The position numbers were made by a program, and so were the translations under genes. Below are positions 24,420 to 36,474 of a stretch of 64,000 nucleotides of DNA, one piece after another; within the stretch, counting starts at the first letter, position 1, and the number at the start of each line of letters is the position of its first letter. The stretch is taken from contig NW_022098069.1 in assembly GCF_002288925.2 (NCBI RefSeq), positions 68,034,749 through 68,098,748 of the forward strand, given 5' to 3'. This DNA comes from Delphinapterus leucas. Taxonomy: Eukaryota; Chordata; Mammalia; Artiodactyla; Monodontidae. A model generated the notes under the pieces. That model was given only the letters and a program-made list of their open reading frames with translations. It had not been told where the DNA came from and ran no database searches.

Positions 24420-25360
24420 TAGTTGAGTTTTAAGAGTTCTTTGTAAATTTTGGATAACAGCCTTTTATCAGATATGTCTTTTGCAAATACAGTAGCCCCC
24501 GCTTATCTGCAGTTTCATTTTCCATGGTTCAAAAATATCAAACGGAAAATTCCAGAAAACAAACAATTCATAAGTTTTAAATTGCATGCTTTTCTGAGTA
24601 GCATGATGAAATCTCGCTCGATCCCACTCAGGACGTGAATTATCGTTACTCAGGATGTAAGGTATCTGTTAGTCACTTGGTAGCCATCCCAGTTATCAGA
24701 TCCACTGTTGTGGTATTGCAGTGCCTGTGCTCAAGTAAACCTTATTTTACTTGATAATGGCCCCAAAGCACAAGAGTAGTGGTTCTGGCAACTTGAATAT
24801 GCCAAAGAGAAGCCATAAAGTGCTTCCTTTAGGTGAAAAGGTGAAAGTTCTTGATTTAAGGAAAGAAAAAAAAAAAAGAAATCGTATGCTGCGTTTGCTA
24901 AGATCTACGGTAAGAATGAGTCTTCTATTCATGAAATTTTGAGGAAGGAAAAAGAAATTTGTGCTAGTTTTGCTGTCACACTTCAAACTGCGAAAGTTAT
25001 AGCCACAGTGCATGATAAGTGCTCAGTTAAGCTGGAAAAGGCATTAAATTTGTACAATATTTTAAGAGAGACAGAAGACATTTACATAACTTTTGTCACA
25101 GAATTTTGTTGTAATTGTTCTGTTTTATTAGTTATTGTTGGCAATCTCTTACTGTGCCTCATTTATAAATTAAACTTTACCATATGTATGCAAGTATAAG
25201 AAAAGATTTAGTGTATATGTAGGTTTGGATACTGTCCGCGGTTTCATGCATCCACTGGGGGTCCTGGAACATATCCCTTGAGGATAAGGGGGAACTAGTG
25301 TATTTTCTCCCAGTCTGTGGCTTGTCTTCTCATGCTCTTGATTGTTTGATTTTTAAAGGA
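24420..25360 (-). mobile_element. L1M ORF2 fragment interrupted by a Tigger
   Basis: The left part (24420-24489, ending at ...TTTTGCAAATA) and right part (25301-25360, starting TATTTTCTCCCAGTCTGTGG) are adjoining pieces of a reverse L1 ORF2. They are separated only by the 811 bp Tigger and its TA duplication. It probably belongs to the same L1 as 23460-24150. Confidence 0.8.
24490..25300 (+). mobile_element. Tigger-family DNA transposon with transposase remnant
   Basis: Terminal inverted repeats CAGTAGCCCCCGCTTATC (start) and, reversed, CACTAGTTCCCCCTTATC (end) are flanked by TA on each side. From 24757 the plus strand encodes MAPKHKSSGSGNLNMPKRSH and on to EKVKVLDL, the N-terminal CENP-B/pogo-like helix-turn-helix of Tigger transposases, then loses frame. 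The catalytic domain is deleted. Confidence 0.88.
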
Positions 25361-25728
25361 AACATAAGTCATTAATTTTTTTAGCAGCATAAACTAGTAA
25401 GATGGGGAATGCTCCATATCGGGATAATTGAACCTGAAAAAGGAGGATCCCTGAATGTATGATGTGGTAATTAGTACTCTAGTGCTTTTTACACAGAATT
25501 GGCAGGGTTCTATTAACAGGGTCTCACTAATGCTTGCAGCTCTCTTACAGGCCCAGGAGGCCTCAGGTAGTTTCCTACTTTAAAACGTTTGTTTTGAAAA
25601 TTTGTTCGTGGGTCACAAGTTTAGAACTCCACATTTACTTTATCACAGAAATAAGTTGTAAGTGATGGGTATCGTTCTTGGACAGCTCACAAAAGCTTAC
25701 TTAACTTAAACTTGTTTCAGTGACAGTA

Positions 25729-25985
25729 TAGAGAGGTATGTAAGAACATATACTCTAGGCCAGAGGCCTGGAGTCCAGTCCCACCTCTGCTGCTCTGTGA
25801 CTTTAGGGAAGCTACCTAACCTCTCTGAGCTTCAGTTTCTTCCTCCATAAAATGAAGATATAATCATAGTACCTATTTCATAAGGCTGCTATAAAGATTC
25901 TAGGTGTTAATGGCCTGGAAAACTGTGCCTTGCACCTAACAGGCACTGGTAAGAATTATCTATTCTTAGTTCACTATTGTAAACT
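25729..25985 (+). mobile_element. MIR SINE
   Basis: Near full-length MIR: GCTCTGTGACTTTAGGGAAG, CTCTGAGCTTCAGTTTCTTC, then AATGAAGATATAATCATAGT and a 3' end at CTTGCACCTAACAGGCAC. Confidence 0.85.
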
Positions 25986-26129
25986 ATAGAATTTACAATA
26001 GAAGTCTGAAGTCTGGGTCCTAAGGCAGGGAGCTGCCATGTCTGACTTAGATGCCCCTCCATATAAAAACATTTACTAAATTGTATAATTGTATTTAGTA
26101 AATAGCATTTACTAAGCTGCATAACTGTT

Positions 26130-26310
26130 GACTTATTTGTCTGTCTCCCCCACTGGACGGTAAGCTCTGTTGAAGGCAGGGACAGTGTCTAATCTGACAC
26201 GGTCACACTTTGTAATCATAAACCTGAAGACAGCAAGTGTTCAGTAAGTGGTAACTAGTAATAGTAGCAGTGGCAGTTGCAATAGCAGATGCTCGATAAA
26301 TATTTATGGA
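26130..26310 (+). mobile_element. L2 3' end
   Basis: TCCCCCACTGGACGGTAAGC, AAGGCAGGGACAGTGTCTAA and GATGCTCGATAAATATTTAT follow the L2 terminus. A short AGTAGCAGTGGCAG-like run lies inside. Confidence 0.8.
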
Positions 26311-26319
26311 ATGAAAATC

Positions 26320-27740
26320 CAGGTACGAGGAGAAGGAGGGAGAGAACTTCCTCTGCTTTGGGCACAGTGCCAACTTCAGACAAAATCTGGGAATGGGCAA
26401 AATTCCTCTCTGGTATCTTTCGACTCTTTCTCTCACATCTTTTCCCACCTCATGGTGCCTGCCTTCCCTGGCACCTATGGACTCAGTGACTTCACGTTGC
26501 TTGAATTATCCCACAATGTTCTCTCTCTAGCCTGCTGAACCCAAAAAGTGCTCCATGCCTTACAATCACCCTTCTATATGCTGCCAGTCAAAATTGCTCG
26601 TCCTTCAGGGCAACCAACCTCAGCTAGCTATTAAAGGGAAAGTGTCTTACACAAATTTACACTAATGTGTGTGAACATCTAAGAGCGCTTAATGCTCTGA
26701 GGGATTTACGTTTTTCAAAAACTGCAGTGAATATCCATTTAGTGGAATTACTAGCTGTGTATTAAAGTGAAGTGAAAGGAAGATACTTTTTACAGGGGTG
26801 GGGAGGGGTGAGGAACTGCCAAGTAGCGAGCTGGCCAAGGAGGAACTTTCCTACAGGGTTTCTGACTTTTATCTTCCCTGTTACTAAAGTTACCATTCCC
26901 AAACATTTTACATTCACCCCCTCAGCCCGCTCATCAGCATCTTCCCACGGCACTGTCAAGAAAGGGTGCAGTTTGAGGAGGGAGTACAAGAAGGGCTAAG
27001 AGGCAGAGCTAGCGACTTCATGTGTAGTCTCAATCTTGAGAAAATAGGAACAAAAGTGTATTATTTTTGGAAGACAATTCTCCATGAGTGCCTCCCATTT
27101 CTATACATCTTGCAAGCAGAGAGAGTCTGCCTTTGTTCTGGAATATCTTTTCAAGGGTGTTTGTAAGGCTAACAGCTTAGGAAGGCAGAGGGAGTGTCCC
27201 TCTCTGGAGCAAAGACTAGGTTTGTTTACTGTCCAGTATAATAAAGATGGTACTCCCATTGGGCAAAGGGCAGGGAGGCTTACTGATCCTTATAAAAGAT
27301 TCAGTTACCTAAGTGTGGGGTTCCTCTCTTGTAATGCAACCCACTGCATGTACAGGGATCATCTGGCCCCCTTCCTGTTACTTTGTGGGAGTTGGGACTC
27401 AGGGAACTAGCACAAATGCTGACACTCCAGCTACTGCTATGGCTGTGAGTAAAACACTGTCCTTTATTTCTGGTCTGGGAGTTTTGTGCCTTCTGCCAAC
27501 ATCCACGAAACTGTGACTGACCAACTTGTTAGCTTGCAAATAGTGTAAAATCTCAGAGCGCTTGACAATTATTATATTTTACAGGTGAAAAAATTCACAG
27601 CTCTCCCCAGAGCAGAAATCTCCAAGAGTATATTAGGTTCTGAGAGGGGTTGTATTAACTTTCCCATGAGAATAAATGCATTAATTTATTAACTAATTTT
27701 TCAATATTTGCTAATGATTTTTATGTGAAATCAGTACCAA
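26320..27740. other. Unassigned intergenic stretch
   Basis: No repeat or gene could be assigned. Short open frames occur in several frames without domain similarity. Confidence 0.45.
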
Positions 27741-27763
27741 AGGAAATCAATACCCTCTACTTT

Positions 27764-27962
27764 AAAAAAATTTTTATAAGATTTTTTTTGATGTGAACCA
27801 TTTTTTCTAAGTGTTTATTGAATTTGTTACAATATTGCTTCTGTTTTATGTTTTGTTTTTTTGGCCGCGAGGCATATGGGATCTTAGCTCCCCACCAGGG
27901 ATCGAACCCACACCCCCTGCATTGGAAGGAGAAGTCTTAACCACTAGACCTCCAGGGAAGCC
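27764..27962 (-). mobile_element. Cetartiodactyl tRNA-derived SINE with long 3' tail
   Basis: The minus-strand head reads GGGGCTTCCCTGGAGGTCTA with B box GGTTCGATCCC, followed by GGCCAAAAAAACAAAAC and an AT-rich tail containing AGCAATATTGTAAC. It is flanked by a duplication of about 16 bp: AATACCCTCTACTTT (near 27749) against AATATCCTCTACTTT (near 27964). Confidence 0.85.
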
Positions 27963-27979
27963 CCAATATCCTCTACTTT

Positions 27980-30940
27980 TTAAGATACAGACTTTATGAC
28001 TGCTAATAGTTTTGTGTTGACAGTCTGAGGAGTGGCTTGACATTGCTACTCAGCCAACACTGCTACTCAAGGCTTAGAATGCTGTGGTGTTTGGAGACTT
28101 GAGGAGAGGTGAGGGTGAATACTTAGCTTTCACTTCCTCGACCTCTGTCTGCACGTACATACAGAAATCAAATCTGTCCAGCCTCTATTTTTGGCGTGGG
28201 CAAAAACAACTCTGCTTCATCCTAATCCCTAAGATTCCTGCCCACCCTCTTCCGAAACCTATTTAAAGACATGTTCCTCAAAGTTATATTTGTCCTTCCT
28301 TGAGGGAGGAAAAAGTACTGATCACTTACAAATGGAAAACTGGCAGAAATGTGTCTATGTAAGTCACCTGTCAGAAAGGGAGTTTGAGAAAATGGAGTAG
28401 TTCAAGTTTTCCGATCATAGTATATTCACCATTAGTGAAATGAGCTAAAATCGTTTCTTATTCATATTATTTTTGTGCAGGGTGAATCCTTAGAACACAT
28501 TAATAATGGTGATAAAAACTAAAGTGCAATTCTCTTTCCTTTTCCTACTCATATAGCTCTTTAGTGTCAAATTTACTCTGTGCTACGTGCACATGTCTTA
28601 CAGGTTGCAAATGCAATCCCATTCTAAGGTCTGAATCGTTCAGTAATAGAATTAAGTTGTCAGTCTCCATATTACCAGTTTAGCTTCCTTTGTTTTGTTT
28701 AAAAGCATAAATATCTACTCACCACCAGTGGATGAAGAGAGACTTGACTTTCTGACACCTAATCAGGTCTAACTAGGTATGGATTTAGGGAAGGGAAAGT
28801 GGGCCTCACTTAAACATTCTGGATATATAAAGGACAATGTTTCCCCACTGCATTAAACCATGCCCTTCCTCCCCAGACCCCAGTTAGCTATCCCTAATCT
28901 TCAAATGTAACTCCTTTATCTTGTAACTCAATTTAGGCAAAGAGTTAAGAGAATACAAAAGGAAAGAGAAATGGGAGAGAAGACAATGTTTTCTGCTTCT
29001 CCCTCCCTATATTCACCTGGAATAAATTATCTTAAATAGGTTGGAAATATCCACATACATGGGATGCTCAGTGGTCTAATTTTAATGCAAACTTTGATTA
29101 AAAATTAAAATTACAAGATAGTCACACAGCAACATAAAACATATAGCTCAATTATTAATACTTTTGACATGATATTATAATCAGTAGAATGTCTTTAAGG
29201 ACTTTAAGGATAAAGAGAAAAGGAGGAGATTATACTGTCTAAAAAATCATGAACTATGTGGATTTGAAATGTATCTTAAAGGACATCTAGTCTGATCACA
29301 TTATAATGCTTGAATCCCTCTGCACTGTCCTGGCTAAATGTTTGAACATATATGTTAATATTTTTATAATGTCAACAGTTTTAAAAAACACCATCCACAT
29401 GCCACTGTAGATTCTTTTTTAGCTCAATAAATCCTTTCTTAGAAGAGTTTCAGATGCTGGGGAAAAAATTAATTGTGTGGACTACATCTTAATCAGTGAG
29501 TCAAATCTGTGAATAATTGCCTTTATAAGGAAGGTTGTTGAATCTCTTTGCGATGGAATAATTGTTCAAAGGGGAACTTTAAGTGATGCCTATGAGGGTT
29601 CCTGGGAAGCACTGATGTTCAACACCATCTAAATCTACAAGGCCTGGAAAAGTCCAATTGGACATGTACAAATCAAATGGGGACAACTGAGTCTCCATTG
29701 AAAGTTTGGGCTTTTAAAATTTGAGCCTTGGATACAACCCAGTCAGAACTTCTTAGGATTATGAGTTGGAGATGGGAATGGAGAGCAATTACAAGGATCT
29801 GCATTATTATAAACCAAAAAGAAGACAGATTATAGATTTTTTGCATACAATAGATTTCAGTTTGACTACAAAACAGGAGAGAATGGTTTAAAATATAATT
29901 TGAAAGTGGAAGCTTTGAATCTTGGCTTGAATTTAATTTATCCTGGAAAAGGAGCTTTGTCCAAGGGACTTTGCTGGGATCCTGTGAAGGTGCTACTTGC
30001 TGCGGAGCCCAGCCACAATAACAAAAGAACTGGTATCTGTATCAAACAAACAATTCCTGCACACAAAAGTCTTCCTCATTAAAAGTTAGACATTAGTCTC
30101 GGCTACAGAACCACAAAAAGAAATCGTTTCTCTAGGATATTCTGTTTCATGAGGACTTTTTTTTTTCTCTACTCAACTGTTTAGCCAGCAGCTTCAAATT
30201 CTGAAACCCCAAGGGAGAGAGAGGCTTCTCACACACCCAAAAGAAGATGGCAGGCTCCCAAACCATAAATGGCTTCAATTTTCTTATAAAACCAGCGTAG
30301 TGAATCACAGGTGGATTTTTACCAAAAATGCATTGATAGGCTTATGCTACCAATAATACCTTACTTAAAAAGAATCAGCTTTTTCTTGGCTAGAAATAGT
30401 ATGCGTACTGTAGCCAAATACATTAGAACATCAACAAAGACAACTTTGGAGATAATTCAGGAAAAGCCCAATATCCACAAATGAATTGATTTCAGGAGGA
30501 ATAATAAAAGCTCATAAGCTAACAAGAGTACATTAAGGATTTATAGTACTGTTAAGGGAACAAAATGGAATAGTGTAATTAGAATGACTTTCTGTGAGAG
30601 CATGTAAGATCTTATTCATGGGTTTTGATTTGTTTCAGAAGCTACTTTTATATAAATGCAAACTATAAAATTGAGTACAAAGCAGGAAGAAATCACCAGT
30701 ACCTAAGGAAATGAAAAATCCCAAGGTATCAGTGTGGCCATGAACGAAATGATCTTATATACAGAACATATAGGACTGATGTATCATAGGAGACAGTCAT
30801 GATCAGAGTCCATGTACTTTATATCCCAGAATCTCACATCAGCAGCAACAACTACCCTTTTCTACTATTCCTTTCTGTTTAATGTGGAGTGAGCCTCTAT
30901 AGAATGATGAGCCTAAATTAAACCCACAATCAAAGAATAG
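27980..30940. other. Unassigned intergenic stretch, 3 kb
   Basis: One of the longer parts of the window free of recognisable young repeats. AT-rich, no long open frame, no CpG cluster. It may hold old repeats below visual detection or conserved non-coding sequence. Confidence 0.45.
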
Positions 30941-30944
30941 TGAG

Positions 30945-31260
30945 ATGTCCACCACTTAAAACCCTTCAAAGTCTCCTGATGGCCTCCAGATAATGTCCTT
31001 TACCTAACACTTAAGACTTTTGGTAACCTGGCCCTTGCCTCTCTTTCTGGTCTTACTTCCTGCTACCTTCTCTTTGAGACTTTGTATATGTGTTCCCTCT
31101 GCCTAGAATACATCCATTCAAAAAAAGTTATTGAGCATCAATTATATGCCTTTCCTTAAATGTCTGCCTGGCAAACTCTTCAACTTTTAGAACTCAAAAA
31201 TCTCCTCCTCCTTGAAGTTTCCTTCCTCAAAGCAAGTTAATAACCATCCTCTTACCCTTT
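30945..31260 (+). mobile_element. L2 fragment
   Basis: ACCCTTCAAAGTCTCCTGAT, TAACCTGGCCCTTGCC and TGTGTTCCCTCTGCCTAGAA fit the L2 3' region. Confidence 0.65.
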
Positions 31261-31489
31261 TAAATAATGCCACCACTGTACCTTGTACACAACCCTTGTG
31301 GAACCATACAGCAACTTTCTTTTTTCAAGGGAGTGAAAAAAAAATTACACAAGTGAATGTATGCCAATTGTTAAAAGTTTTCAGTGTTCCAATTGTTAAA
31401 AGTTTTCTCCTTTTCAGAAATAACCACAGTTAAGAGTTAGGGACATATTTTTTTCAGGCTTTTTTCTATATACTTATATACCCGATAGG

Positions 31490-31745
31490 CAATTTAGTGT
31501 ACTTAAAAACACAGACCTGGAGACAGGCTGTTTGGGAGAAAATTCAAGCTCTACCTCTTAACATTTTGGGGTTCTTGGGCAAATTACTTATACTCTTTGT
31601 GTCTCAGTTTCTTTATCTATAGAATAGCAATAATAATAATAATAATAATAATAGTACATAGCTGACTGAGTTAATACATAAAGCACCTAGAACAGTGTCC
31701 TGCACATAGTACATTCTTTAAAGTGTTTGCTCTATATGTTATGCA
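31490..31745 (+). mobile_element. MIR SINE
   Basis: CACAGACCTGGAGACAGGCT, TTCTTGGGCAAATTACTTAT, GTCTCAGTTTCTTTATCTAT and AGAACAGTGTCCTGCACATA are in MIR order. An (AAT)n expansion sits at 31630-31655 where MIRs often carry ATAATA. Confidence 0.88.
31630..31655. repeat. (AAT)n microsatellite
   Basis: About eight AAT units within the MIR copy. Confidence 0.9.
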
Positions 31746-31759
31746 AGTATAGGTTTTTA

Positions 31760-33450
31760 CGATGCTTTTAAAAATATATAAAGGAAATTATACTATACTT
31801 GCTGTTCGGCAACCTTTAACTTTGCTAACTATCTACCTTATTTTATAATATGGATTTACTATATGCTACTTAACCATTGAATATTTAGTTTGTGGTTGAT
31901 TGCTACATGACAATATTTTGCAGAAAGTTCCTAAAATTTTTGAGTCAAAGTATATATTCACTTCTTGTTTACTTAGGTACTAAGGAATCGCCCCGTAAAG
32001 AGTCTGTAAACAATTAAATTCCCATCTGCAGTCTTGACCAGCAGTGTCAAGGGTGCATCTAGTACACATTGAATAAGACACCTCTACCAGGTCACACACC
32101 CTCATCAATAGGTGTCAAGAAGCCTCTGAGATAGGGCTTCTCTGGCTCTTTATCTCTAACTCCTGAGGTCATGAAGGAGCCCTGAATATGCCGAATATCT
32201 TCTTTCCCTTCTCCTAACAGACATAGCCTTCCCATGACCTCACTGTCCGCCTTGAGTCTACCAGGACTATCTTCATGATGCCCTTTGTCTATATGTTTAT
32301 GTCACTCACCATAAGAAACTCCATATTCCAGGTCACCCCTTCTCTCTCATCAGCTATGCCCATTTCTGCTTCTAACCCTGTCTCCTACCCACCCTTCACC
32401 AAATTCCTGAATCCCTTTCACTCTTCCTTCTGGAATTCAAGATCCATCCTCAGCAAAATCTGCTGTCTTCAACCTCCTTTTTGAAAGTCTCCTTTACCTT
32501 CTTGCTTTACAGAAAAGCTGGCTGTCCTTCTGAGGACCCATCTTCCCCTGCAGTCTTCACAAGCAGGGACTGTTTTCCACACACTTTGTATTTATAGACC
32601 CAGAATCAGGGTAGATTTCTCTGTAGCTTGACTCTGATGTCATCAAAAGATATCACTGATTAACCTCATTGGTGGGAGCATCTTTCTATGCCTGAGCCAC
32701 TCCTAATCTCTCTATGATTTTAGCTCCTGACTCTCTCTCACTCTCCCCAGCACTTTTCCTATATTAATTTTTGAAGCTTCAGGATATATCGATGATATTT
32801 CTCTCAGTTTCTTGAGCTCCTTTCCTCTGTCTTGTCCTACACTCTACCTCAGCTACTCCTCTCAAATTCTACTCCTAGAAGTTGTCATAACCGTCCCTCA
32901 AATCCCTCCATCCTCGCAATTTCATGCACCTCACTCTCTGGCCTTACCACCCCCTATAGTTGCCATTTATTCTTTCTAGTAGCACAACTCTAACAATACT
33001 TCAATCTTTCCAGAATCTTTAATTCATTAATCCGACCCTTTTCCCTCTGTTCCACATGCCCCCTTACCCAACTTAAACTCCACAACTATAATTATTACCA
33101 TTCCCCACATAATGCCTTCAACTCCCTTGCCCCCTTCCCTTCCTCCTAGTCACTTGGCAAAACTAATCTGCTATGTCCATGCCTCTACTTGTACTTGTAC
33201 AGCTGAATAAGCCTGCAGGAAAACACAGTCCTGCTTATTGAATCACATTAAATCAAGACCACAGATATCAAGTGGGCTCTTAGGCTGTCTGACCATCACA
33301 ACACGGAAGGCAGTGGAGGATGGAGGCGAGTAGAAACATGTGAAGAGTCATGTCCTGTGTGGAGGAAAGGTAGCAATGTGGATTAACTCTGTAAGGTGAG
33401 GAAAAACAGACATTTAAGTATGCGTTATTTATGAGCAACCACTACTGTTT
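31760..33450. other. C/T-rich intergenic stretch, possibly old L2
   Basis: From 32150 to 33200 the plus strand is pyrimidine-rich, with text resembling decayed L2 (AGCAGGGACTGTTTTCCACA at about 32562). No landmark is clear enough to call an element with coordinates. Confidence 0.4.
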
Positions 33451-33508
33451 TTACAAATTGTTCTCCCTACAGGATGTTACTCTTGAGGATGAGGACTATG
33501 TTTATTCA

Positions 33509-35160
33509 TTCTTTTTTTTTTTAACATCTTTATTGGAGTATAATTGCTTTACAATGGTGTGTTAGTTTCTGCTTTACAACAAAATGAATCAGTTATATAT
33601 ATACATATGTTCCCATATCATTTCCCTCTTGCGTCTCCCTTGCTCCCACCCTCCCTATCCCACCCCTCTAGGAGATCACAAAGCACCGAGCTGATATCCC
33701 TGCGCTATGCGGCTGCTTCCCACTAGCTATCTACCTTACGTTTGGTAGTGTATATATGTCCATGCCACTCTCTCGCTTTGTCCCAGCTTACCCTTCCCCC
33801 TCCCCATATACTCAAGTCCATTCTCTAGTAAGTCTGTGTCTTTATTCCTGTCTTACCCCTAGGTTCTTCATGACATTTTTTTTCTTAAATTCCATATATA
33901 TGTGTTAGCATATGGTATTTGTCTCTCTCTTTCTGACTTACTTCACTCTGTATGACAGACTCTAGGTCTATCCACCTCACTACAAATAGCTCAATTTCAT
34001 TTCTTTTTATGGCTGAGTAATATTGCATTGTATATATGTGCCACATCTTCTTTATCCATTCATCCGATGGTGGACACTTAGGTTGTTTCCATCTCTGGGC
34101 TATTGTAAATAGAGCTGCAATGAACATTGTGGTACATGACTCTTTTTGAATTATGGTTTTCTCAGGGTATATGCCCAGTAGTGGGATTGCTGGGTCATAT
34201 GGTAGTTCTATTTGTAGTTTTTTAAGGAACTTCCATACTGTTCTCCACAGTGGCTGTATCAATTTACATTCCCACCAACAGTGCAAGAGGGTTCCCTTTT
34301 CTCGGCACCCTCTCCAGGATTTATTGTTTCTAGATTTTTTGATGATGGCCATTCTGACTGGTGTGAGATGATATCTCATTGTAGTTTTGATTTGCATTTC
34401 TCTAATGATTAGTGATGTTGAGCATTCTTTCATGTGTTTGTTGGCAGTCTGTATATCTTCTTTGGAGAAATATCTATTTAGGTCTTCTGCCCATTTTTGG
34501 ATTGGGTTGTTTGTTTTTTTGTTATTAAGCTGCATGAGCTGCTTATAAATTTTGGAGATTAATCCTTTGTCAGTTGCTTCATTTGCAAATATTTTCTCCC
34601 ATTCTTAGGGTTGTCTTTTGGTCTTGTTTATGGTTTCCTTTGCTGTGCAAAAGCTTTGAAGTTTCATTAGGTCCCATTTGTTTATTTTTGTTTTTATTTC
34701 CATTTCTCTAGGAGGTGGGTCAAAAAGGATCTTGCTGTGATTTATGTCACAGAGTGTCCTGCCTATGTTTTCCTGTAAGAGTTTGATAGTGTCTGGCCTT
34801 ACATTTAGGTCTTTAATCCATTTTGAGCTTATTTTTGTGTATGGTGTTAGGGAGTGATCTAATTTCATACTTTTACATGTAGCTGTCCAGTTTTCCCAGC
34901 ACCACTTATTGAAGAGGCTGTCCTTTCTCCACTGTACATTCCTGCCTCCTTTATCAAAGGTAAGGTGACCATATGTGCGTGGGTTTATCTCTGGGCTTTC
35001 TATCCTGTTCCATTGATCTATCTTTCTGTTTTTGTGCCAGTACCATACTGTCTTGGTTACTGTAGCTTTGTAGTATAGTCTGAAGTCAGGGAGCCTGATT
35101 CCTCCAGCTCTGTTTATCGTTCTCAAGATTGTTTTGGCTATTTGGGATCTTTTGTGTTTC
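33509..35160 (-). mobile_element. 5'-truncated L1 retrotransposon
   Basis: The element starts on the plus strand with a T run and the reverse complement of an artiodactyl-type L1 3' UTR. It continues through the 3' part of ORF2 and stops near 35160, so it lacks the 5' UTR, ORF1 and most of ORF2. It sits within an L2 3' end, whose two halves flank it at about 33455-33508 and 35161-35205. No long target duplication was found. Confidence 0.92.
33885..35126 (-). pseudogene. L1 ORF2 C-terminal part (reverse-transcriptase family protein), broken
   Basis: On the minus strand, 35126-34605 encodes residues such as [20 protein letters not shown], a conserved segment downstream of the L1 reverse transcriptase core. 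After an in-frame TAA at 34605-34607, 34535-33885 encodes the cysteine-bearing C-terminal region ([17 protein letters not shown]) and the ORF2 end. The two open parts are in the same phase and together cover about 400 residues. The endonuclease and polymerase catalytic domains are missing, so it cannot be active. Confidence 0.9.
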
Positions 35161-35209
35161 TGAGTTCTAGCAACCTATCACTCAATAAATGCTTGGGAAA
35201 TCATTTTTG

Positions 35210-36470
35210 ACCAGAACGTTCCTTTGTTATAGGTAACAATGTAAACTGATAAAGATCGTGGTGGGGATGGGAGTGATGGTGATGATGTGGGTCTAGACAC
35301 TTCCTAAATGTATTTTATCTAAACATCATCCTCTCAGAACTTTGATAGTCTTTATGTCCTTATTAAGCAATAACTGGTTGCATTTACAAGGCTAGATTTA
35401 AAATTTTAATTCTGAGAATATTGTGAATTCTTCAGTGCAGAAGTCCTAGATTCTTTGTGAATTTCTCCATCCCATGGCCTAATTCCATTTTGTTACTTTT
35501 CCTCTTGCTACTTTCTTTTATTACTATTTTATTTGTTGGCCCATATTTAAGGTATAAAGCTATTTTGGGTACAAGGGATCAAATTGGATAAAAGACTGAT
35601 AATCTTAGTAATAATCCTTTCCCTTAAAGCCTTTTTTGTTAATAATTTGATGTTTTATCTCCTATTAAATTTTTTGGATTTAAAAAAAAAGGTCACCAGC
35701 TATCAGGAGGGCTAACCAATGAAAGGAAGTAGAAATAAATAGTCCACACACTGATTCCTTTAAATGGCATATTCTGAGATATTTTTGAGTTTTTTTTTCA
35801 TCCATCTGTGTTGGTGATAGAATTATTAAAAAAAAAAAACCTGATGTTGGCCTGTGATATATGGTCTTATTATACTTAGAATTAGATAAATATGTAATTA
35901 TAATCCAGAATTATAGGCTTTTTAAAAAAGCCACATAGATTTTTACATGTGACACAAGTCAAGATTGAAATTGAACAACAATCATGTACCAATACATTCA
36001 GCATTTATATAATTTATATAGAATGCATTTGTCTTCAAACTTTCCTGAATTAGCAAGAATTCTTCCCATATTTATTTTTAGTAACTCACTGAGATATGGA
36101 AAATGGTGCAGAAAATAAATGCGAAGCCTTTTGTTTGTTCTATTGTTAACTGATTTAAGGCTTTGATTATCTATAGGCACTTTACACTGTAAAAAATGAA
36201 ATTAGTCACTTTATCAAGGCATACATTTTTTTCTGTAAAATCTTAGTATTTTATTTCTTAGTCACACTTCAAAACTCAAGAGATTAGTAATTTTTCTATA
36301 TGAAAATGTGAAATATGTAATACATGATTATACAAACCTATTTAATTCCATTCTTTGTCCCTTTTTAATTAAACATCCTGCCTATCAGAGCTTATTAATC
36401 AATTACTTGATTAATTATTAATTGCTATGTGTATTTGATATGATATGAACATGGATAATCACAGTAGAAA
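35210..36470. other. Unassigned AT-rich intergenic stretch
   Basis: No gene or confident repeat seen. Confidence 0.45.
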
Positions 36471-36474
36471 AATT

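Larger units (their letters stand above)
33455..35205 (+). mobile_element. L2 3' end split by the L1
   Basis: CTTGAGGATGAGGACTATGT (before 33508) and CACTCAATAAATGCTTGGGA (about 35179-35198) are the two halves of one L2 terminus, with the minus-strand L1 between them. Confidence 0.65.

Noticed and set aside
33544..33726. A 60-codon plus-strand frame over the L1 3' UTR
   Set aside because: It is antisense to the L1 3' UTR and comes from repeat sequence.
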